This document shows, piece by piece, positions 33,345 to 42,885 of a stretch of DNA of 64,000 nt. The stretch's first letter is position 1; each line of letters starts with the position of its first letter. Both the position numbers and the translations under genes were made by a program. The notes under the pieces are model-generated. The model saw nothing but the letters and a program-made list of their open reading frames with translations. It made no database searches and had not been told where the DNA came from. This stretch comes from Anaerolineae bacterium (GTDB lineage: Bacteria; Chloroflexota; Anaerolineae; Aggregatilineales; Phototrophicaceae): contig JALHQT010000005.1 in NCBI GenBank assembly GCA_022841825.1, positions 186,001 to 250,000 on the forward strand, written 5' to 3'.

Positions 33345-35222
33345 TCAGTCACCCGCTTCATCCTCTGGCTCATCGTCCTCTGCCTCAGCGTCATTCGGCG
33401 GTGGCGCTGCCTCGGAGACCTGAACCGGAGGCAATACGGACTGCGACGATTGCGCTGGCTCAACAGGATTTTCGCCCTCCTCCTGCATTTCACTCTGGGA
33501 TTCGAGGGCGTCTTCTTGCGCCTCTGCTGCTGCGTCGACCGCGTCTTCCTGCGTCTCCGCTGCTGCGTCGAGCGCTTCTTGCTGCGCCGCCAACGCTTCC
33601 TGCGTGAGTTCGCCTGAGGCTGTGCTGCTGTCGCCCTCATTCAGCAGACTCTCCTCAAAGGTCGCAGAATCCGATGGAGAGATCGGGTCTTTGTGCGGGT
33701 TTTCGCCCAGGTTAAAGATCGGCAGCGAAGGCAGCAACGCCTTGGAAGGCTCGTCATACCACACGAGCGGCTGGGCTTCTTCCTGCGCGGCGGCTTCGGC
33801 AGTCCCCAAGCCCAATGCGGGCCAAATCAGGAACGCGAACGCGACAAGCAGCACAAGATGGACGGGCAGCAGTATGCCGCTCAGGCGCAGAAGATCGCGC
33901 GAGGCATACGTCGCACCATCGACCTTGCTAAACATGGCAACCGGTTTAGCGCTTACGGGCAGGGTCAGGCAAAATCCTGTGGCAGCGGCGGTCATGAAGG
34001 CGAAAGTCGTCGGCGAAAAGCCCAACCCGACCGCCAGGAAAATCACCAGCGGAATAATGACCGACGCGCGTGAGCTGCGCGAGGTGATGACGAGGTGCGA
34101 AAGCAGCCCGAACAGCGCCACCAGCGAGACGACGACAATTGGTGACGAGAAAAGACTGCTCTCGAAGATGCCAAAGGCATTCTCGATCAGCCACTGCGCC
34201 CCGCCCGATTCGATCAACGCTTCCCCCAATTCCAGAGTCGCCGCCATGAAGATCAACATGCTCCAATCGACCTCCTTGATGGCACTCTTAAACGAGATGA
34301 CATTCAGGAACGGAGCGGTGAGCAGCAGCGCGCCGAGGATGGCGATGAGTGTACTGCTGACGCCGTGCAACGTCTCAGTCGCCCACAACACGACCAATCC
34401 TCCCGCAATTAGCGCCACAATACGCTCTGCTGTAGACCAACTTCTACCGGTGGCGGCATCCGATGGCATCAGCGGCGCAGCGCGGTCTTCCCGACGCATG
34501 AACTGCGCCATGATGACCACGACGGCGGCTGCGCTGCTGGCGATGGCGAACGGCAGCCCCATCACCAACCAGCGCCCAAATCCTATGTACTCCCCACCCG
34601 TCCGCCAGAGAATATCGGCGGTGATCAGGTGCGCTCCTGCGCCGATCAGCGAGGCAATCGCCGAGAGCAGGATAACCGCCGGGAAGAGCAGCGCCAGCGC
34701 TTTCTGCGCGCGTTCGTTCGGCATGAGCGTGCGCAGCGCAAGGAAGACGGGCAGCATCAGCGCCGCCCGCCCTGAGGTCGAAGGGATGAGAAAGGCTGTT
34801 GCGACCAGTACGACGGTGACAAGAATGAAGAGCTGGCGCACCGTCTTCGCGCGGCGGGTGACTGCGAACGCCAGCCGCTCAGACATACCCGATGCCTTGA
34901 TCGCCGCCGCGATCAGGAATGAGGCAAACAGCAACCATATCAGCGGGTCGCCAAGCGTCTCGAAGAACTCATTCGGCTCATCAATCCCGGTTGCTGCGAA
35001 GACAATCGCCGCCGCGAGTGCGACGTAGGTGTCGTTGATGTCAGTTAGCGTCCAGGCGATGATCGCCAGCGCGAAGGTGATGAAGGCGACCTTGGCGTGC
35101 AGGTTCAAGTCTGGCACGGCGAGGATGATCGCGCTGATTCCTGTACTGAGCAGTATGGCGAGAACCGTTCGAAACGGGATCTGCGTTCCGAATCCACTTG
35201 TGGGTATCGCATTTGCGGACAT
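33345..35222 (-). CDS. SLC13/DASS-family sodium-dependent anion permease with a long acidic C-terminal tail
   Basis: The 625-residue protein contains about 11-12 membrane segments. DASS-like signatures include the paired hairpin regions FLIPSTSGRAALMLPVFLAL and ALFGLLSHLVITSRSSRASVIIPLVIF, in which SNT-type motifs are replaced by STSG and SRSS. Transport of dicarboxylates, sulfate or similar anions with Na+ is typical of the family. From about residue 480 a soluble tail follows; it is rich in Glu, Asp, Gln and Ala, with repeating units such as QEALDAAAETQED and AVDAAAEAQED, probably a helical or disordered region unusual for this family. It lies 47 bases after a glycerate kinase gene on the same strand, so it may import glycerate or a related acid. 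Confidence 0.85.
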   Translation of the reverse strand: MSANAIPTSGFGTQIPFRTVLAILLSTGISAIILAVPDLNLHAKVAFITFALAIIAWTLTDINDTYVALAAAIVFAATGIDEPNEFFETLGDPLIWLLFASFLIAAAIKASGMSERLAFAVTRRAKTVRQLFILVTVVLVATAFLIPSTSGRAALMLPVFLALRTLMPNERAQKALALLFPAVILLSAIASLIGAGAHLITADILWRTGGEYIGFGRWLVMGLPFAIASSAAAVVVIMAQFMRREDRAAPLMPSDAATGRSWSTAERIVALIAGGLVVLWATETLHGVSSTLIAILGALLLTAPFLNVISFKSAIKEVDWSMLIFMAATLELGEALIESGGAQWLIENAFGIFESSLFSSPIVVVSLVALFGLLSHLVITSRSSRASVIIPLVIFLAVGLGFSPTTFAFMTAAATGFCLTLPVSAKPVAMFSKVDGATYASRDLLRLSGILLPVHLVLLVAFAFLIWPALGLGTAEAAAQEEAQPLVWYDEPSKALLPSLPIFNLGENPHKDPISPSDSATFEESLLNEGDSSTASGELTQEALAAQQEALDAAAETQEDAVDAAAEAQEDALESQSEMQEEGENPVEPAQSSQSVLPPVQVSEAAPPPNDAEAEDDEPEDEAGD

Positions 35223-35269
35223 GATTGAGACAATCCATTACTACAACTACAGACGAAGGCGAAATCGGT

Positions 35270-36445
35270 TCAGCTTGCTTTCTGAACCAGGCGCATCCCG
35301 ACGTTGACCTGGCGCATGACGCGCTCGGCGGCGCTGGTGAGATAGTTGCCCGCATGTTCGATGGCATTTTCGAGCGTACCCGGAGCAGGCATGATGCTGG
35401 CAAAAGCATCGATCCCGGTCGCGTAGACACTGTCTACGCCCTGCCCCAGCGTGCCTGCAATGGCGATGACCGGGGTTCCATGCATCTGAGCGCGCCGCGC
35501 GACTTCGCTGGGCACTTTGCCGTAAGGGGTCTGATAGTCGAGCGCGCCTTCAGCAGTGATCACCAGGTCTGCCCATTCCAATCGGCTGTCCAGGTCAATG
35601 TACTGCATGATGATGTCGAAACGGGGATGCAGACGTGCGCCGAGACAGGCGAACGCGCCCGCTCCCAAGCCACCCGACGCACCGCTGCCAGGCAGGTGAC
35701 GAACGTCCCTCTGGAGATCACGGGCGATCACATCGGCGTAATTGTCCAAAGCGGCGGAGAGCTGGTGGACGGTCTCCTGGCTCGCGCCTTTTTGCGGACC
35801 GAAGACCTGCGCGACCCCCTTGCTCCCGCACAGGACATTGTGCCAGTTGCATGCGACGTCGATTCGAACGCGCCGCGTCCGAGGGTCGAGTTCGCTCAGG
35901 TCGATCCGCGTCAGACGCGCAAGTTCCCCGCCGCCAAAGCCGATCTGCTGCCCCCCCTCGTCCAGCAGATTGCCACCCAGCGCCTGGATCATGCCCGCGC
36001 CGCCGTCGCTCGTGCCGCTGTCACCACAGCCCAGCAGGATCGACTCCGCACCTGCGTCCAGCGCTGCCTTGATCAGCTCGCCTACGCCCCAGGTCGTCGT
36101 CTTCAGGGGGTCGCGCTGGTCATGTGGCACAAGGCGCAGCCCAGCGGCCGCCGCCATCTCGATGACAGCAGTCTTGTGCTTCTTCCCACCCAGAAAACCG
36201 AAATGCGATGTGATGCTCTGCCCAACGGGACCCGTCACCGCCACTTCGTGCAGCCTGCCGCCGGTCAGATGGACAAGCGTCCGGGTGAAGCCTTCGCCCC
36301 CGTCGACCATCGGCACCTTCGAGATAGACACGCTGGAACAGGCGCGCATGACGCCCGTCGCAATACAGTCCGCCGCTTGTTCGGCGTCGAGGCTTTCCTT
36401 AAATCCAGAAGGCGCAATCAGCACCCGCAACATTTCCATAGCCAT
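35270..36445 (-). CDS. Glycerate kinase (GarK/GlxK family)
   Basis: The 391-residue enzyme phosphorylates glycerate with ATP; family members make either 2- or 3-phosphoglycerate. The opening LRVLIAPSGFKESLDAEQAADCIATG is near-canonical, as are VPMVDGGEGFTRTLV, LGCGDSGTSDGGAGM and the C-terminal ITAEGALDYQTPYGKVPSEVAR. Length is normal. GGAG lies eight bases before ATG 36445. An exact 12-base palindrome (36484-36495) upstream may be its operator. The SLC13 permease gene follows by 47 bases, which makes a small uptake-and-activation operon likely. Confidence 0.94.
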   Translation of the reverse strand: MAMEMLRVLIAPSGFKESLDAEQAADCIATGVMRACSSVSISKVPMVDGGEGFTRTLVHLTGGRLHEVAVTGPVGQSITSHFGFLGGKKHKTAVIEMAAAAGLRLVPHDQRDPLKTTTWGVGELIKAALDAGAESILLGCGDSGTSDGGAGMIQALGGNLLDEGGQQIGFGGGELARLTRIDLSELDPRTRRVRIDVACNWHNVLCGSKGVAQVFGPQKGASQETVHQLSAALDNYADVIARDLQRDVRHLPGSGASGGLGAGAFACLGARLHPRFDIIMQYIDLDSRLEWADLVITAEGALDYQTPYGKVPSEVARRAQMHGTPVIAIAGTLGQGVDSVYATGIDAFASIMPAPGTLENAIEHAGNYLTSAAERVMRQVNVGMRLVQKAS

Positions 36446-36483
36446 GATTTACACTCCCCAAAATCGATACACCGTGTCTATTC

Positions 36484-36495
36484 GTCGATATCGAC
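36484..36495. promoter_or_regulatory. Candidate operator upstream of the glycerate kinase operon
   Basis: GTCGATATCGAC is a perfect 12-base palindrome 39 bases before the glycerate kinase start; a related ATCGATA lies at about 36462. No dedicated regulator gene is adjacent. Confidence 0.4.
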
Positions 36496-36554
36496 TGAGT
36501 AGTGGGGGAAAAGTTGCAATTACTTTAAGGGGATGTGAAGAGGTTGCTTGACGA

Positions 36555-36584
36555 GCGAACAAGGAAGTCGAATCCCTTGTTCGC
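36555..36584. repeat. Perfect 10 bp hairpin between arsM and the glycerate kinase operon
   Basis: GCGAACAAGG (36555-36564) pairs with CCTTGTTCGC (36575-36584) around a ten-base loop. It lies about 25 bases beyond the arsM stop. There is no T tract on either side and no GTAG foot. Confidence 0.6.
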
Positions 36585-36609
36585 CCAACAGGCTGATCTT
36601 GTGGGTGTA

Positions 36610-37368
36610 CTAGCCTGGTTTGTTCGCCGTCACCCGCGCGCTGAATATGCGCGGCATTCCTTCGCTCCGCTCGACGATGCCTTCCGCATCACTCTTGTCG
36701 ACCACCTGAATTTCGACAAAACCCGCCGCCCGCATAAAGTCCGTGTACTCCTCAACGGGAAGCGCGCCTGTCACGCATTCCGCCCATTGGAGCGTGTCGG
36801 CGCGCATCTCAGGCGTGAACTCGCCTTCAGTCACGATGTCGCTGACGCTGATGCGCCCGCCCGGCTTCAGGACGCGGAATGCCTCGGCGAACACGCCTGC
36901 CTTGTCAGGCGAGAGGTTAATGACACAGTTGGACATGATCACGTCGATGCTGTTATCGACTACGGGCAGCGCTTCGATCTGCCCACGCCTAAACTCGACA
37001 TTGTGCGCGCCCAGCTTCTGCTTGTTCTCGTTGGCACGCTTAAGCATCTCCAGCGTCATATCCACACCGATTACATATCCCGTGTCCCCCACCTGCCGCG
37101 CCGCGAGGAAACAATCGATGCCGCCGCCGCTTCCCAAGTCGAGCACCCACTCGCCTGGTTTCAGGCTGGCGATGCTGACCGGGTCGCCACAGCCAAGCGA
37201 GAGGTTGACCACTTCGTCCGGCAGCGTCGCGAGATTTGCGGTGTCGTAGCCAAGCGCGTCCGCGCCGCAGTTTCCAGCAGGACCACAGCAGCTCTGACTG
37301 ACACCGGCGGCGATGCTGCCATAGCGCTCCTGCACAACTTCGTGAATAGTGACATTAGCGATAGACAT
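36610..37368 (-). CDS. arsM: Arsenite S-adenosylmethionine methyltransferase
   Basis: The 252-residue enzyme methylates As(III) to volatile or less toxic species. ATG 37368 has GAGGAG upstream and cuts off a longer, non-conserved frame that begins at 37473. The SAM motif is [16 protein letters not shown]; the three arsenic-binding cysteines correspond to Cys60 (SLGCGDP), Cys148 ([11 protein letters not shown]) and Cys198 (AECVTGALP). An N-terminal CCGPAGNCG cluster adds further thiols. It lies 144 bases downstream of arsR on the same strand, so arsenic should induce it. Confidence 0.94.
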   Translation of the reverse strand: MSIANVTIHEVVQERYGSIAAGVSQSCCGPAGNCGADALGYDTANLATLPDEVVNLSLGCGDPVSIASLKPGEWVLDLGSGGGIDCFLAARQVGDTGYVIGVDMTLEMLKRANENKQKLGAHNVEFRRGQIEALPVVDNSIDVIMSNCVINLSPDKAGVFAEAFRVLKPGGRISVSDIVTEGEFTPEMRADTLQWAECVTGALPVEEYTDFMRAAGFVEIQVVDKSDAEGIVERSEGMPRIFSARVTANKPG

Positions 37369-37512
37369 TTCGTGACTCCTCTTGGATGAGTAAAACTGGT
37401 TCTTGTTCTGTGGGTCGTGCCAGCGAACATGCGCTCGTCTGAGCATCGCATCGATAGCCATCGATGAAACCACCCAAAAGACCTGAGCATTCAGTCCTAC
37501 CGTTCGCGCTGG

Positions 37513-37854
37513 TTACGACTTCATCACGTCGATACGAGCGACAGGCACGATTGCGTCCGTGTCCTCCGGCGCGAGCACGCGCTGAAGGTGATCGCAGCAG
37601 ACGGTGATATGATCGCGGTTGAGCGTGTAGAAGCGCTGCCGCCCTTCCTGGCGCACCAACACCAGGTTCGCCTCTTCCAGCACCTTCAGATGGTGGCTGA
37701 CGGTCGGCTGATTCACCTTGCCGCCCATCTTCTCGACGACTTCGCTCACGCTGCACCATACGCAGCACAGATGCAGCATGATGTCATAGCGGGTGTCATC
37801 CGCGATCGCTTTCGCAAACTGGCGCTGAGATTGAAGCATGTCTCTCGTGTTCAT
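37513..37854 (-). CDS. arsR: ArsR-family metalloregulator
   Basis: The 113-residue winged-helix repressor has the DNA-reading helix VNQPTVSHHLKVLEEANLV and wing RQEGRQRFYTLN. Cysteines in LCCVWCSVSEVVEKM, plus a later CCDHL, would form the As(III)/Sb(III) site, though their spacing differs from the E. coli ArsR CVCDL site. It is followed by arsM. The start codon sits six bases after a TATACT -10 box, with no ribosome-binding site, so the mRNA is probably leaderless. A dyad between -10 and -35 should be its own operator. Confidence 0.93.
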   Translation of the reverse strand: MNTRDMLQSQRQFAKAIADDTRYDIMLHLCCVWCSVSEVVEKMGGKVNQPTVSHHLKVLEEANLVLVRQEGRQRFYTLNRDHITVCCDHLQRVLAPEDTDAIVPVARIDVMKS

Positions 37855-37860
37855 GATTAG

Positions 37861-37890
37861 AGTATATATTGATATTCATCGATGCGTCAA
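37861..37890 (-). promoter_or_regulatory. Promoter and operator of arsR-arsM
   Basis: On the minus strand TTGACG (37885-37890) and TATACT (37861-37866) are 18 bases apart. The spacer contains an imperfect dyad, ATTGAT and ATCGAT with four bases between (37868-37883). Transcription would begin at or within a base or two of the arsR ATG at 37854. Confidence 0.7.
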
Positions 37891-37894
37891 GAGA

Positions 37895-40345
37895 TCAATC
37901 CGGTCGCAGGGACTCACCCGCGATTAGCTCCATCGTGGTCTCCCCCGGCAGCATCCATTCCAGATAAATGCGTGAGAAATTTTCCGTATCTCGCTGACGA
38001 ATCTCGACCGGATGCCAACCCTCAGCAAGCGTGATGAGTACGCTGTCGCCTTCTTCGCTGTCGGACTCGACCAGTATCTGCCCATCCACCCGCAGCGTGC
38101 CTTCCGTCATCGCGCGCAGCCCCAAGCGATACTCCCCAGCTTCCGGCGCGTAAAGGCTGCCCTGCCAGAGGACGCTGTATGGACGGGGGAGCGGGATGAA
38201 GTGCACATAACGATAGACCAGCGGTTCCAGGCGCACCATCGTCGGGTCGCCCTCCCAATCGGCATTCGGGAAGTAGCTGGCAAGCAGCCCATGCCTGCCA
38301 ACCTGCTCTCTGTAGAGCGCTTCGCCAGGGACGTCGGTGGCAAGCGAACTGCCCGGCGTGAGCCATCGCAGCGTGGTATCCGCAGGCTCAAGCTGGAGCG
38401 AGTGGTTGCCCTGCGCCAGTGTAAGCCCGAATTCTTCCCGCGTGAAAGGAACCCCGTTGATGGTGACGGTGCTCCCCGGCTGCGCGTAAAAAGTGTATTC
38501 ACCGTAAGATGGCGTGTAGAGAATACCTCGCCCACCGTCCAAGCCCTGAACAGAAGCAATATCGTCCGGCGTGAGCAAGACCGAATAGAACAAGGTATCG
38601 CGCTCATCAGGGTGCACATTCACACCGTAGTCGCGCGCGCGGATTGGCGTCACGACGGCATTCGGATACAGGCGGAGCGCTTCCGTAATGTACCACTCCT
38701 GGTCATATGCGAACATCAGCATGACGGGCGCACTGACGGTCTCACGCAGGGGCAGCGCCGCCGGGATGTCGAGGCGTCTGACCTCCGCCAGACGATCCGG
38801 CGCGACGTACTGCGTTGATAAGCCGAAATCGACGAGGTCGGGCGACGCCCACACACACGTCTCCGCGGGCAGCGCGTTGAGCCAGCGCGCGGCGGCGGTC
38901 TCAACCGCCGAAAAACTCATCCAGACCGCGAGATCACGGCGCTGCTGGTTGAAGTACACATCGTAGTTGACACCCAGCATCGGTACACCTAAAGCACAGA
39001 CCGCCACGACGCCGAGCGCGCGCAGTCCCCGACCGGAAGCGCCCAGGCGTTCGGCGTACTTCAGGACTGCATTAAGCAGCACATGCGCCGCCAGCGCAGC
39101 AAAGTACGCCACGAGCGGCAGCCCGCCGATGGTGCGCAGAGCGTGCGGCGCTTCCGACGGCAGACTCAGGATGCCCGCTGACAGGCTGGTGCCGATGAGC
39201 AGGAAGGCGAAGATGTGCTCCGGCTTGCGGATCTGCCAGATGCCGATCAGCATCCCCGCGACAAACAACGCTCCTGTCACCGGATCGAGTAACGGGGCAC
39301 CAGGCAGGTTGTGCCTGCCGTTCATATCCCCGGAAATCGTGAACATCATCAGATGGCGGCGTGCGCTTTCGAGGAGCGCCGTCGGGATTTCCGCCCGCGG
39401 AATTTCGGGGTCGGTGAAGATGCTGGTCTGCTGCACACGCACGAAGAGACGCTCTGGCTGCTTCAGCGCCGTCACGCCCAGCGGCTGTGCGAAGATCACC
39501 ACCGTCACCAAGCCGACGCAGGCTGCCAGCAGCAGCCGCCGCGCGCCCAGGCTGAGACGCCAGACCAACAGCGCATAGACACCCAGCGGCACCAGCAGGA
39601 GCTGAAACGCGCGATAGAACCAAAGCCCAAGCCCGATCATGATGCCTGTGAGCAGCACATCGCGCAGATGTGCGCTCTTGCCCAGGCGGATCAGCGCCCA
39701 AAAGGTCAGCAGAACAAACACTGTCACATCGACGCCAGTCATCCCGATCCGGCTGAAGTTGATCGACCAGCGCATCACGGCAATGATGAATGCGAAGATC
39801 AGCCCGAAGGTGTCTCCACGCAGCAGCCGCCCGACATAAAACGCGGCGACCACGGATGCCACGCCAAAGAAAGCGGAGACGATACGCATGCCCGCGATAT
39901 TGCCATCCCCAAAGATGCGCGCGCCGAGCTGAAAGAGCTGGAAGTGCAGGTACGTCGCGTTGTCCAGGATGATCGGCTTGAAGCCTGGATCGGTCAGGAA
40001 GCGGCGTGTGGAAAGCCCGTAACCGCCCTCGTCATACCAGACGCCAAAAGGCAGCAGTTCAAGTTCACTCAGGCGCAGCGCAATCGCCAGGGCGACAATC
40101 GGGATGAGCAGCCAGGGAAAAGGTGCGCGCTGGGTTTCGCGCCCGCGCGTCAGCAGCAGCATACCCGCCGTCCATGACAGAGCGCTCGCGCAGAAGATGC
40201 CCCACGACAGATCGCTGATATTGGGGCTTAATGTCAGCAACGTCACGAAGGTGTAGATCGAGACCCCTGCAAGGATTACGCCGACAGCGGTCAGAAACAC
40301 GCCCAGGTAAAGGAGCATTGTCGTGTGTCGGGGAGTTGTCGTCAT
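37895..40345 (-). CDS. Large GT39-like membrane glycosyltransferase with C-terminal PA14-like domain (copy 1)
   Basis: The 816-residue protein has about twelve N-terminal membrane segments. The GT39-like loop reads WYDEGGYGLSTRRFL, with an Asp-Glu pair that would be catalytic. A less hydrophobic middle region is followed by a C-terminal ~130-residue PA14-like domain: GLLASYFPNADWEGDPT, YSVLWQGSLYAPEAGEYRLGLRA, DGQILVESDSEEGDSVLITLAEGWHPVEIRQRD in pieces, and YLEWMLPG. PA14 domains bind sugars. It is 80 bases downstream of its paralogue at 40426, same strand; the two align over their full length, which shows tandem duplication. The product is probably a surface glycan; the specific sugar is unknown. 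Confidence 0.82.
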   Translation of the reverse strand: MTTTPRHTTMLLYLGVFLTAVGVILAGVSIYTFVTLLTLSPNISDLSWGIFCASALSWTAGMLLLTRGRETQRAPFPWLLIPIVALAIALRLSELELLPFGVWYDEGGYGLSTRRFLTDPGFKPIILDNATYLHFQLFQLGARIFGDGNIAGMRIVSAFFGVASVVAAFYVGRLLRGDTFGLIFAFIIAVMRWSINFSRIGMTGVDVTVFVLLTFWALIRLGKSAHLRDVLLTGIMIGLGLWFYRAFQLLLVPLGVYALLVWRLSLGARRLLLAACVGLVTVVIFAQPLGVTALKQPERLFVRVQQTSIFTDPEIPRAEIPTALLESARRHLMMFTISGDMNGRHNLPGAPLLDPVTGALFVAGMLIGIWQIRKPEHIFAFLLIGTSLSAGILSLPSEAPHALRTIGGLPLVAYFAALAAHVLLNAVLKYAERLGASGRGLRALGVVAVCALGVPMLGVNYDVYFNQQRRDLAVWMSFSAVETAAARWLNALPAETCVWASPDLVDFGLSTQYVAPDRLAEVRRLDIPAALPLRETVSAPVMLMFAYDQEWYITEALRLYPNAVVTPIRARDYGVNVHPDERDTLFYSVLLTPDDIASVQGLDGGRGILYTPSYGEYTFYAQPGSTVTINGVPFTREEFGLTLAQGNHSLQLEPADTTLRWLTPGSSLATDVPGEALYREQVGRHGLLASYFPNADWEGDPTMVRLEPLVYRYVHFIPLPRPYSVLWQGSLYAPEAGEYRLGLRAMTEGTLRVDGQILVESDSEEGDSVLITLAEGWHPVEIRQRDTENFSRIYLEWMLPGETTMELIAGESLRPD

Positions 40346-40425
40346 GGTTTACAGCCCAGGGAGTCAGTCACTTCAGCAGTGTAGCAAACTTCCCCGGCGT
40401 GATTTCGTAAGGAATGCCCGCATCC

Positions 40426-42879
40426 CTATTGCGGGCGCAGGTACTCGCTCGTCACCGCCTGCATGTGCGTCGTGCCCGGCATCATCCACTCCAGGTAGAT
40501 ACGGGAGAAGTTCGCCGTATCACGCTGGCGAATCTCAATCGAGTGCCACCCCTCGGTCAGGGTGATCTGAGCGTTTCCCCCGGCGACGGAGTTCGACTCG
40601 ATCAGGCGCTGCCCATCAATCGAAAGTGTGCCTTCCGTCAGCGCGCGCAGACCCAGGGTGTAACTGCCGCTGATCGGCGCGTACAACATCCCTTCCCAGA
40701 GGGCGCTGTATGGGCGGGGAAGCGGGACAACGTGGACATAGCGATAGACGAAGGGTTCCAGGCGCACCAACGTTGGCTCCCCTTCCCAATCGGCATTTGG
40801 ATAAAAGCTGGCAACCAAACCCGTCATGCCGACCGAAGCGCGATAGAATGCCCAGGGAGGCACAAACTCCGCGACTTCACTGCCAGGGATTTTCCACTGT
40901 AGGACGGTGTCTTCCGGTTCCAGACGCAGCGCATGATTGCCCTGCCATAGCGAAACGCGGAACTCTTCGCCCATGGAAGGGGTACCGTTGAGCGTGACGG
41001 TGCTCCCCGGCGGCGCGTAGAACGCATACTCTCCGTAGCGCGGCGCGTAGAGCAGCCCCTCGCCCCCTTCCAGCCCCTGCACCGACAGGATGTCCTGAGG
41101 CGACAGGAAAATCGAATAGAAGAGCACATTCTCCTGTGGCGTTGGGGCGCGGATGCCGTAGTCGCTGGCGAGGATCGGGACGACCTGCGCGTTGGGATAA
41201 AGCCGCCGCGCCTCGGCGAGGTACAAGTCCTGATCGCGGGCGAAGAGCAGCGCGACCGGATCATCGACCATCGCGCGAATCGGCAGCGCAGCAGGGATGT
41301 CCAGGCGGCTGACCTGCGCCAGTTTAGCGGGCGCGAGGTACTGCGTCGGCAGCCCATAGTCGATATTGGGCGATGCCCAGACGCGGACATCCTCATTCAG
41401 CGCTTCCAACCAGCGCGCGGCGACCGTTTCAATCGTCGAGTAGGTGATCCAGACGTTGTAGCTGCGTCGCTGCAGATTGAAGTAGACATCGTAATTCACG
41501 ATGAGCATCGGCGCGCCCAGCGCAAACGCCGTCACCACACCAACATCGCGCAGTCTGCCTGGCGATGCGCGCAGCCACTCGGCGGCGCGAACGGCAGCTT
41601 TGATCAGCATTTCCGCGCCAAGCGCTGCGAAGTAGCCCACCGCCGGAACCACCCCAATCGAACGGAGTCCCTGCGGCGCTTCTGAGGGCACCGTCAGGAT
41701 ACCAGCGGCAAGCCCGGTACCCATCAGCAGGAAAAGAAAGATATGCTCTCGCTGACGGATCTTCCAGATGCCGATCAACATCCCGCCGACGAACAGAACA
41801 CCCGTGACCGGATCGAGCATCGGCGCATCCGGCAGATTGTGGCGACCGTTACGGTCGCCCGCGAGGGTGAACATGCCCAGATGACGCTGGGTACTGGCGA
41901 GAATGACTTCGGAAATCGAGCGGTCGCCCAGGTTCTGGTTGAAGATGCTCGTCTGGTCAACACGCCCGAATAAACGCGCAGGATGATAGACCGCGACAGG
42001 TGCCAGCGGATGCGCGAAGACCAGCAGTGTCACAAGCCCCACCAGCGCCACGATGACGGTGCGTCGCCACCCAAGCTGCCAGCGCCAGATCAGCAGCGCA
42101 TAGACTGCCAACGGCAGCAGCAGAAGCTGGAAGGCACGATAAAACCATAAGCCAATGCCAATCGCCGCACCCACGCAGAGCGCCGCGCGCAGATGCCCGC
42201 TGCGACCCAGGTGAATCAACGCCCACAGCGTGAGGAGGACGAAAAAGGTCACATCGATCCCGGTCATGGCGATGCGACTGAAGTTGATCGACCAGCGCAT
42301 CACCGCCAGGATAAAGGCGAAGATCAGCCCGAAGACTTCGCCGCGCAGCTGCCGCCCGACGAAAAACGCCATCACCACTGAACCGACGCCGAACAGTGCC
42401 GAGATCAGCCGCAGACCGGCGATCTCGCCATCGCCAACGGCGCGCGACCCCAGGCTGAAGAGCGCATAATGCAGGTAGGCGACGGTGTCCTGGACGACCG
42501 GGCGAAACGCTGGGTCGGTCAGGATTCGGCGATTGTTGAGCGCCGCCATCGCCTCGTCAAACCAGATGCCGAATGGGAAGCTGTCCAGTTCGCTGACGCG
42601 CAGCCCAAAAGCCAGGAGCACGATGGGCACCAGCAGCAGGGGAAATCTGCCCTGACGCACTTCGTTCCCCCCTTCATTCCCCCGCGTCAGCAGCAGTATC
42701 CCTGCCGTCCACGCCAGGGCGCTGGCGGCATAGATGCCCCACGCAAGATCGTTGACAGTTGCGCTGAGTGACAGCAGCGAAGCAAATGTGTAGATCGAAA
42801 CCAGCGCCAACACCACGCCGGCAGCAGTCAGAAAGACTCCCAGACGAAAGCGTAGTGACGAGCGACGGGTCAGCGTCAT
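40426..42879 (-). CDS. Large GT39-like membrane glycosyltransferase with C-terminal PA14-like domain (copy 2)
   Basis: This 817-residue paralogue of the neighbouring protein has the same architecture: membrane part with WFDEAMAALNNRRIL at the catalytic loop, central extracytoplasmic region, and PA14-like C-terminus ending YLEWMMPG. Here the loop still has Asp-Glu. The two copies are clearly diverged, so the duplication is not recent. The start ATG 42879 lies only seven bases after the stop of the M32 carboxypeptidase gene, so all three probably share one transcript. Confidence 0.82.
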   Translation of the reverse strand: MTLTRRSSLRFRLGVFLTAAGVVLALVSIYTFASLLSLSATVNDLAWGIYAASALAWTAGILLLTRGNEGGNEVRQGRFPLLLVPIVLLAFGLRVSELDSFPFGIWFDEAMAALNNRRILTDPAFRPVVQDTVAYLHYALFSLGSRAVGDGEIAGLRLISALFGVGSVVMAFFVGRQLRGEVFGLIFAFILAVMRWSINFSRIAMTGIDVTFFVLLTLWALIHLGRSGHLRAALCVGAAIGIGLWFYRAFQLLLLPLAVYALLIWRWQLGWRRTVIVALVGLVTLLVFAHPLAPVAVYHPARLFGRVDQTSIFNQNLGDRSISEVILASTQRHLGMFTLAGDRNGRHNLPDAPMLDPVTGVLFVGGMLIGIWKIRQREHIFLFLLMGTGLAAGILTVPSEAPQGLRSIGVVPAVGYFAALGAEMLIKAAVRAAEWLRASPGRLRDVGVVTAFALGAPMLIVNYDVYFNLQRRSYNVWITYSTIETVAARWLEALNEDVRVWASPNIDYGLPTQYLAPAKLAQVSRLDIPAALPIRAMVDDPVALLFARDQDLYLAEARRLYPNAQVVPILASDYGIRAPTPQENVLFYSIFLSPQDILSVQGLEGGEGLLYAPRYGEYAFYAPPGSTVTLNGTPSMGEEFRVSLWQGNHALRLEPEDTVLQWKIPGSEVAEFVPPWAFYRASVGMTGLVASFYPNADWEGEPTLVRLEPFVYRYVHVVPLPRPYSALWEGMLYAPISGSYTLGLRALTEGTLSIDGQRLIESNSVAGGNAQITLTEGWHSIEIRQRDTANFSRIYLEWMMPGTTHMQAVTSEYLRPQ

Positions 42880-42885
42880 CAGCGA

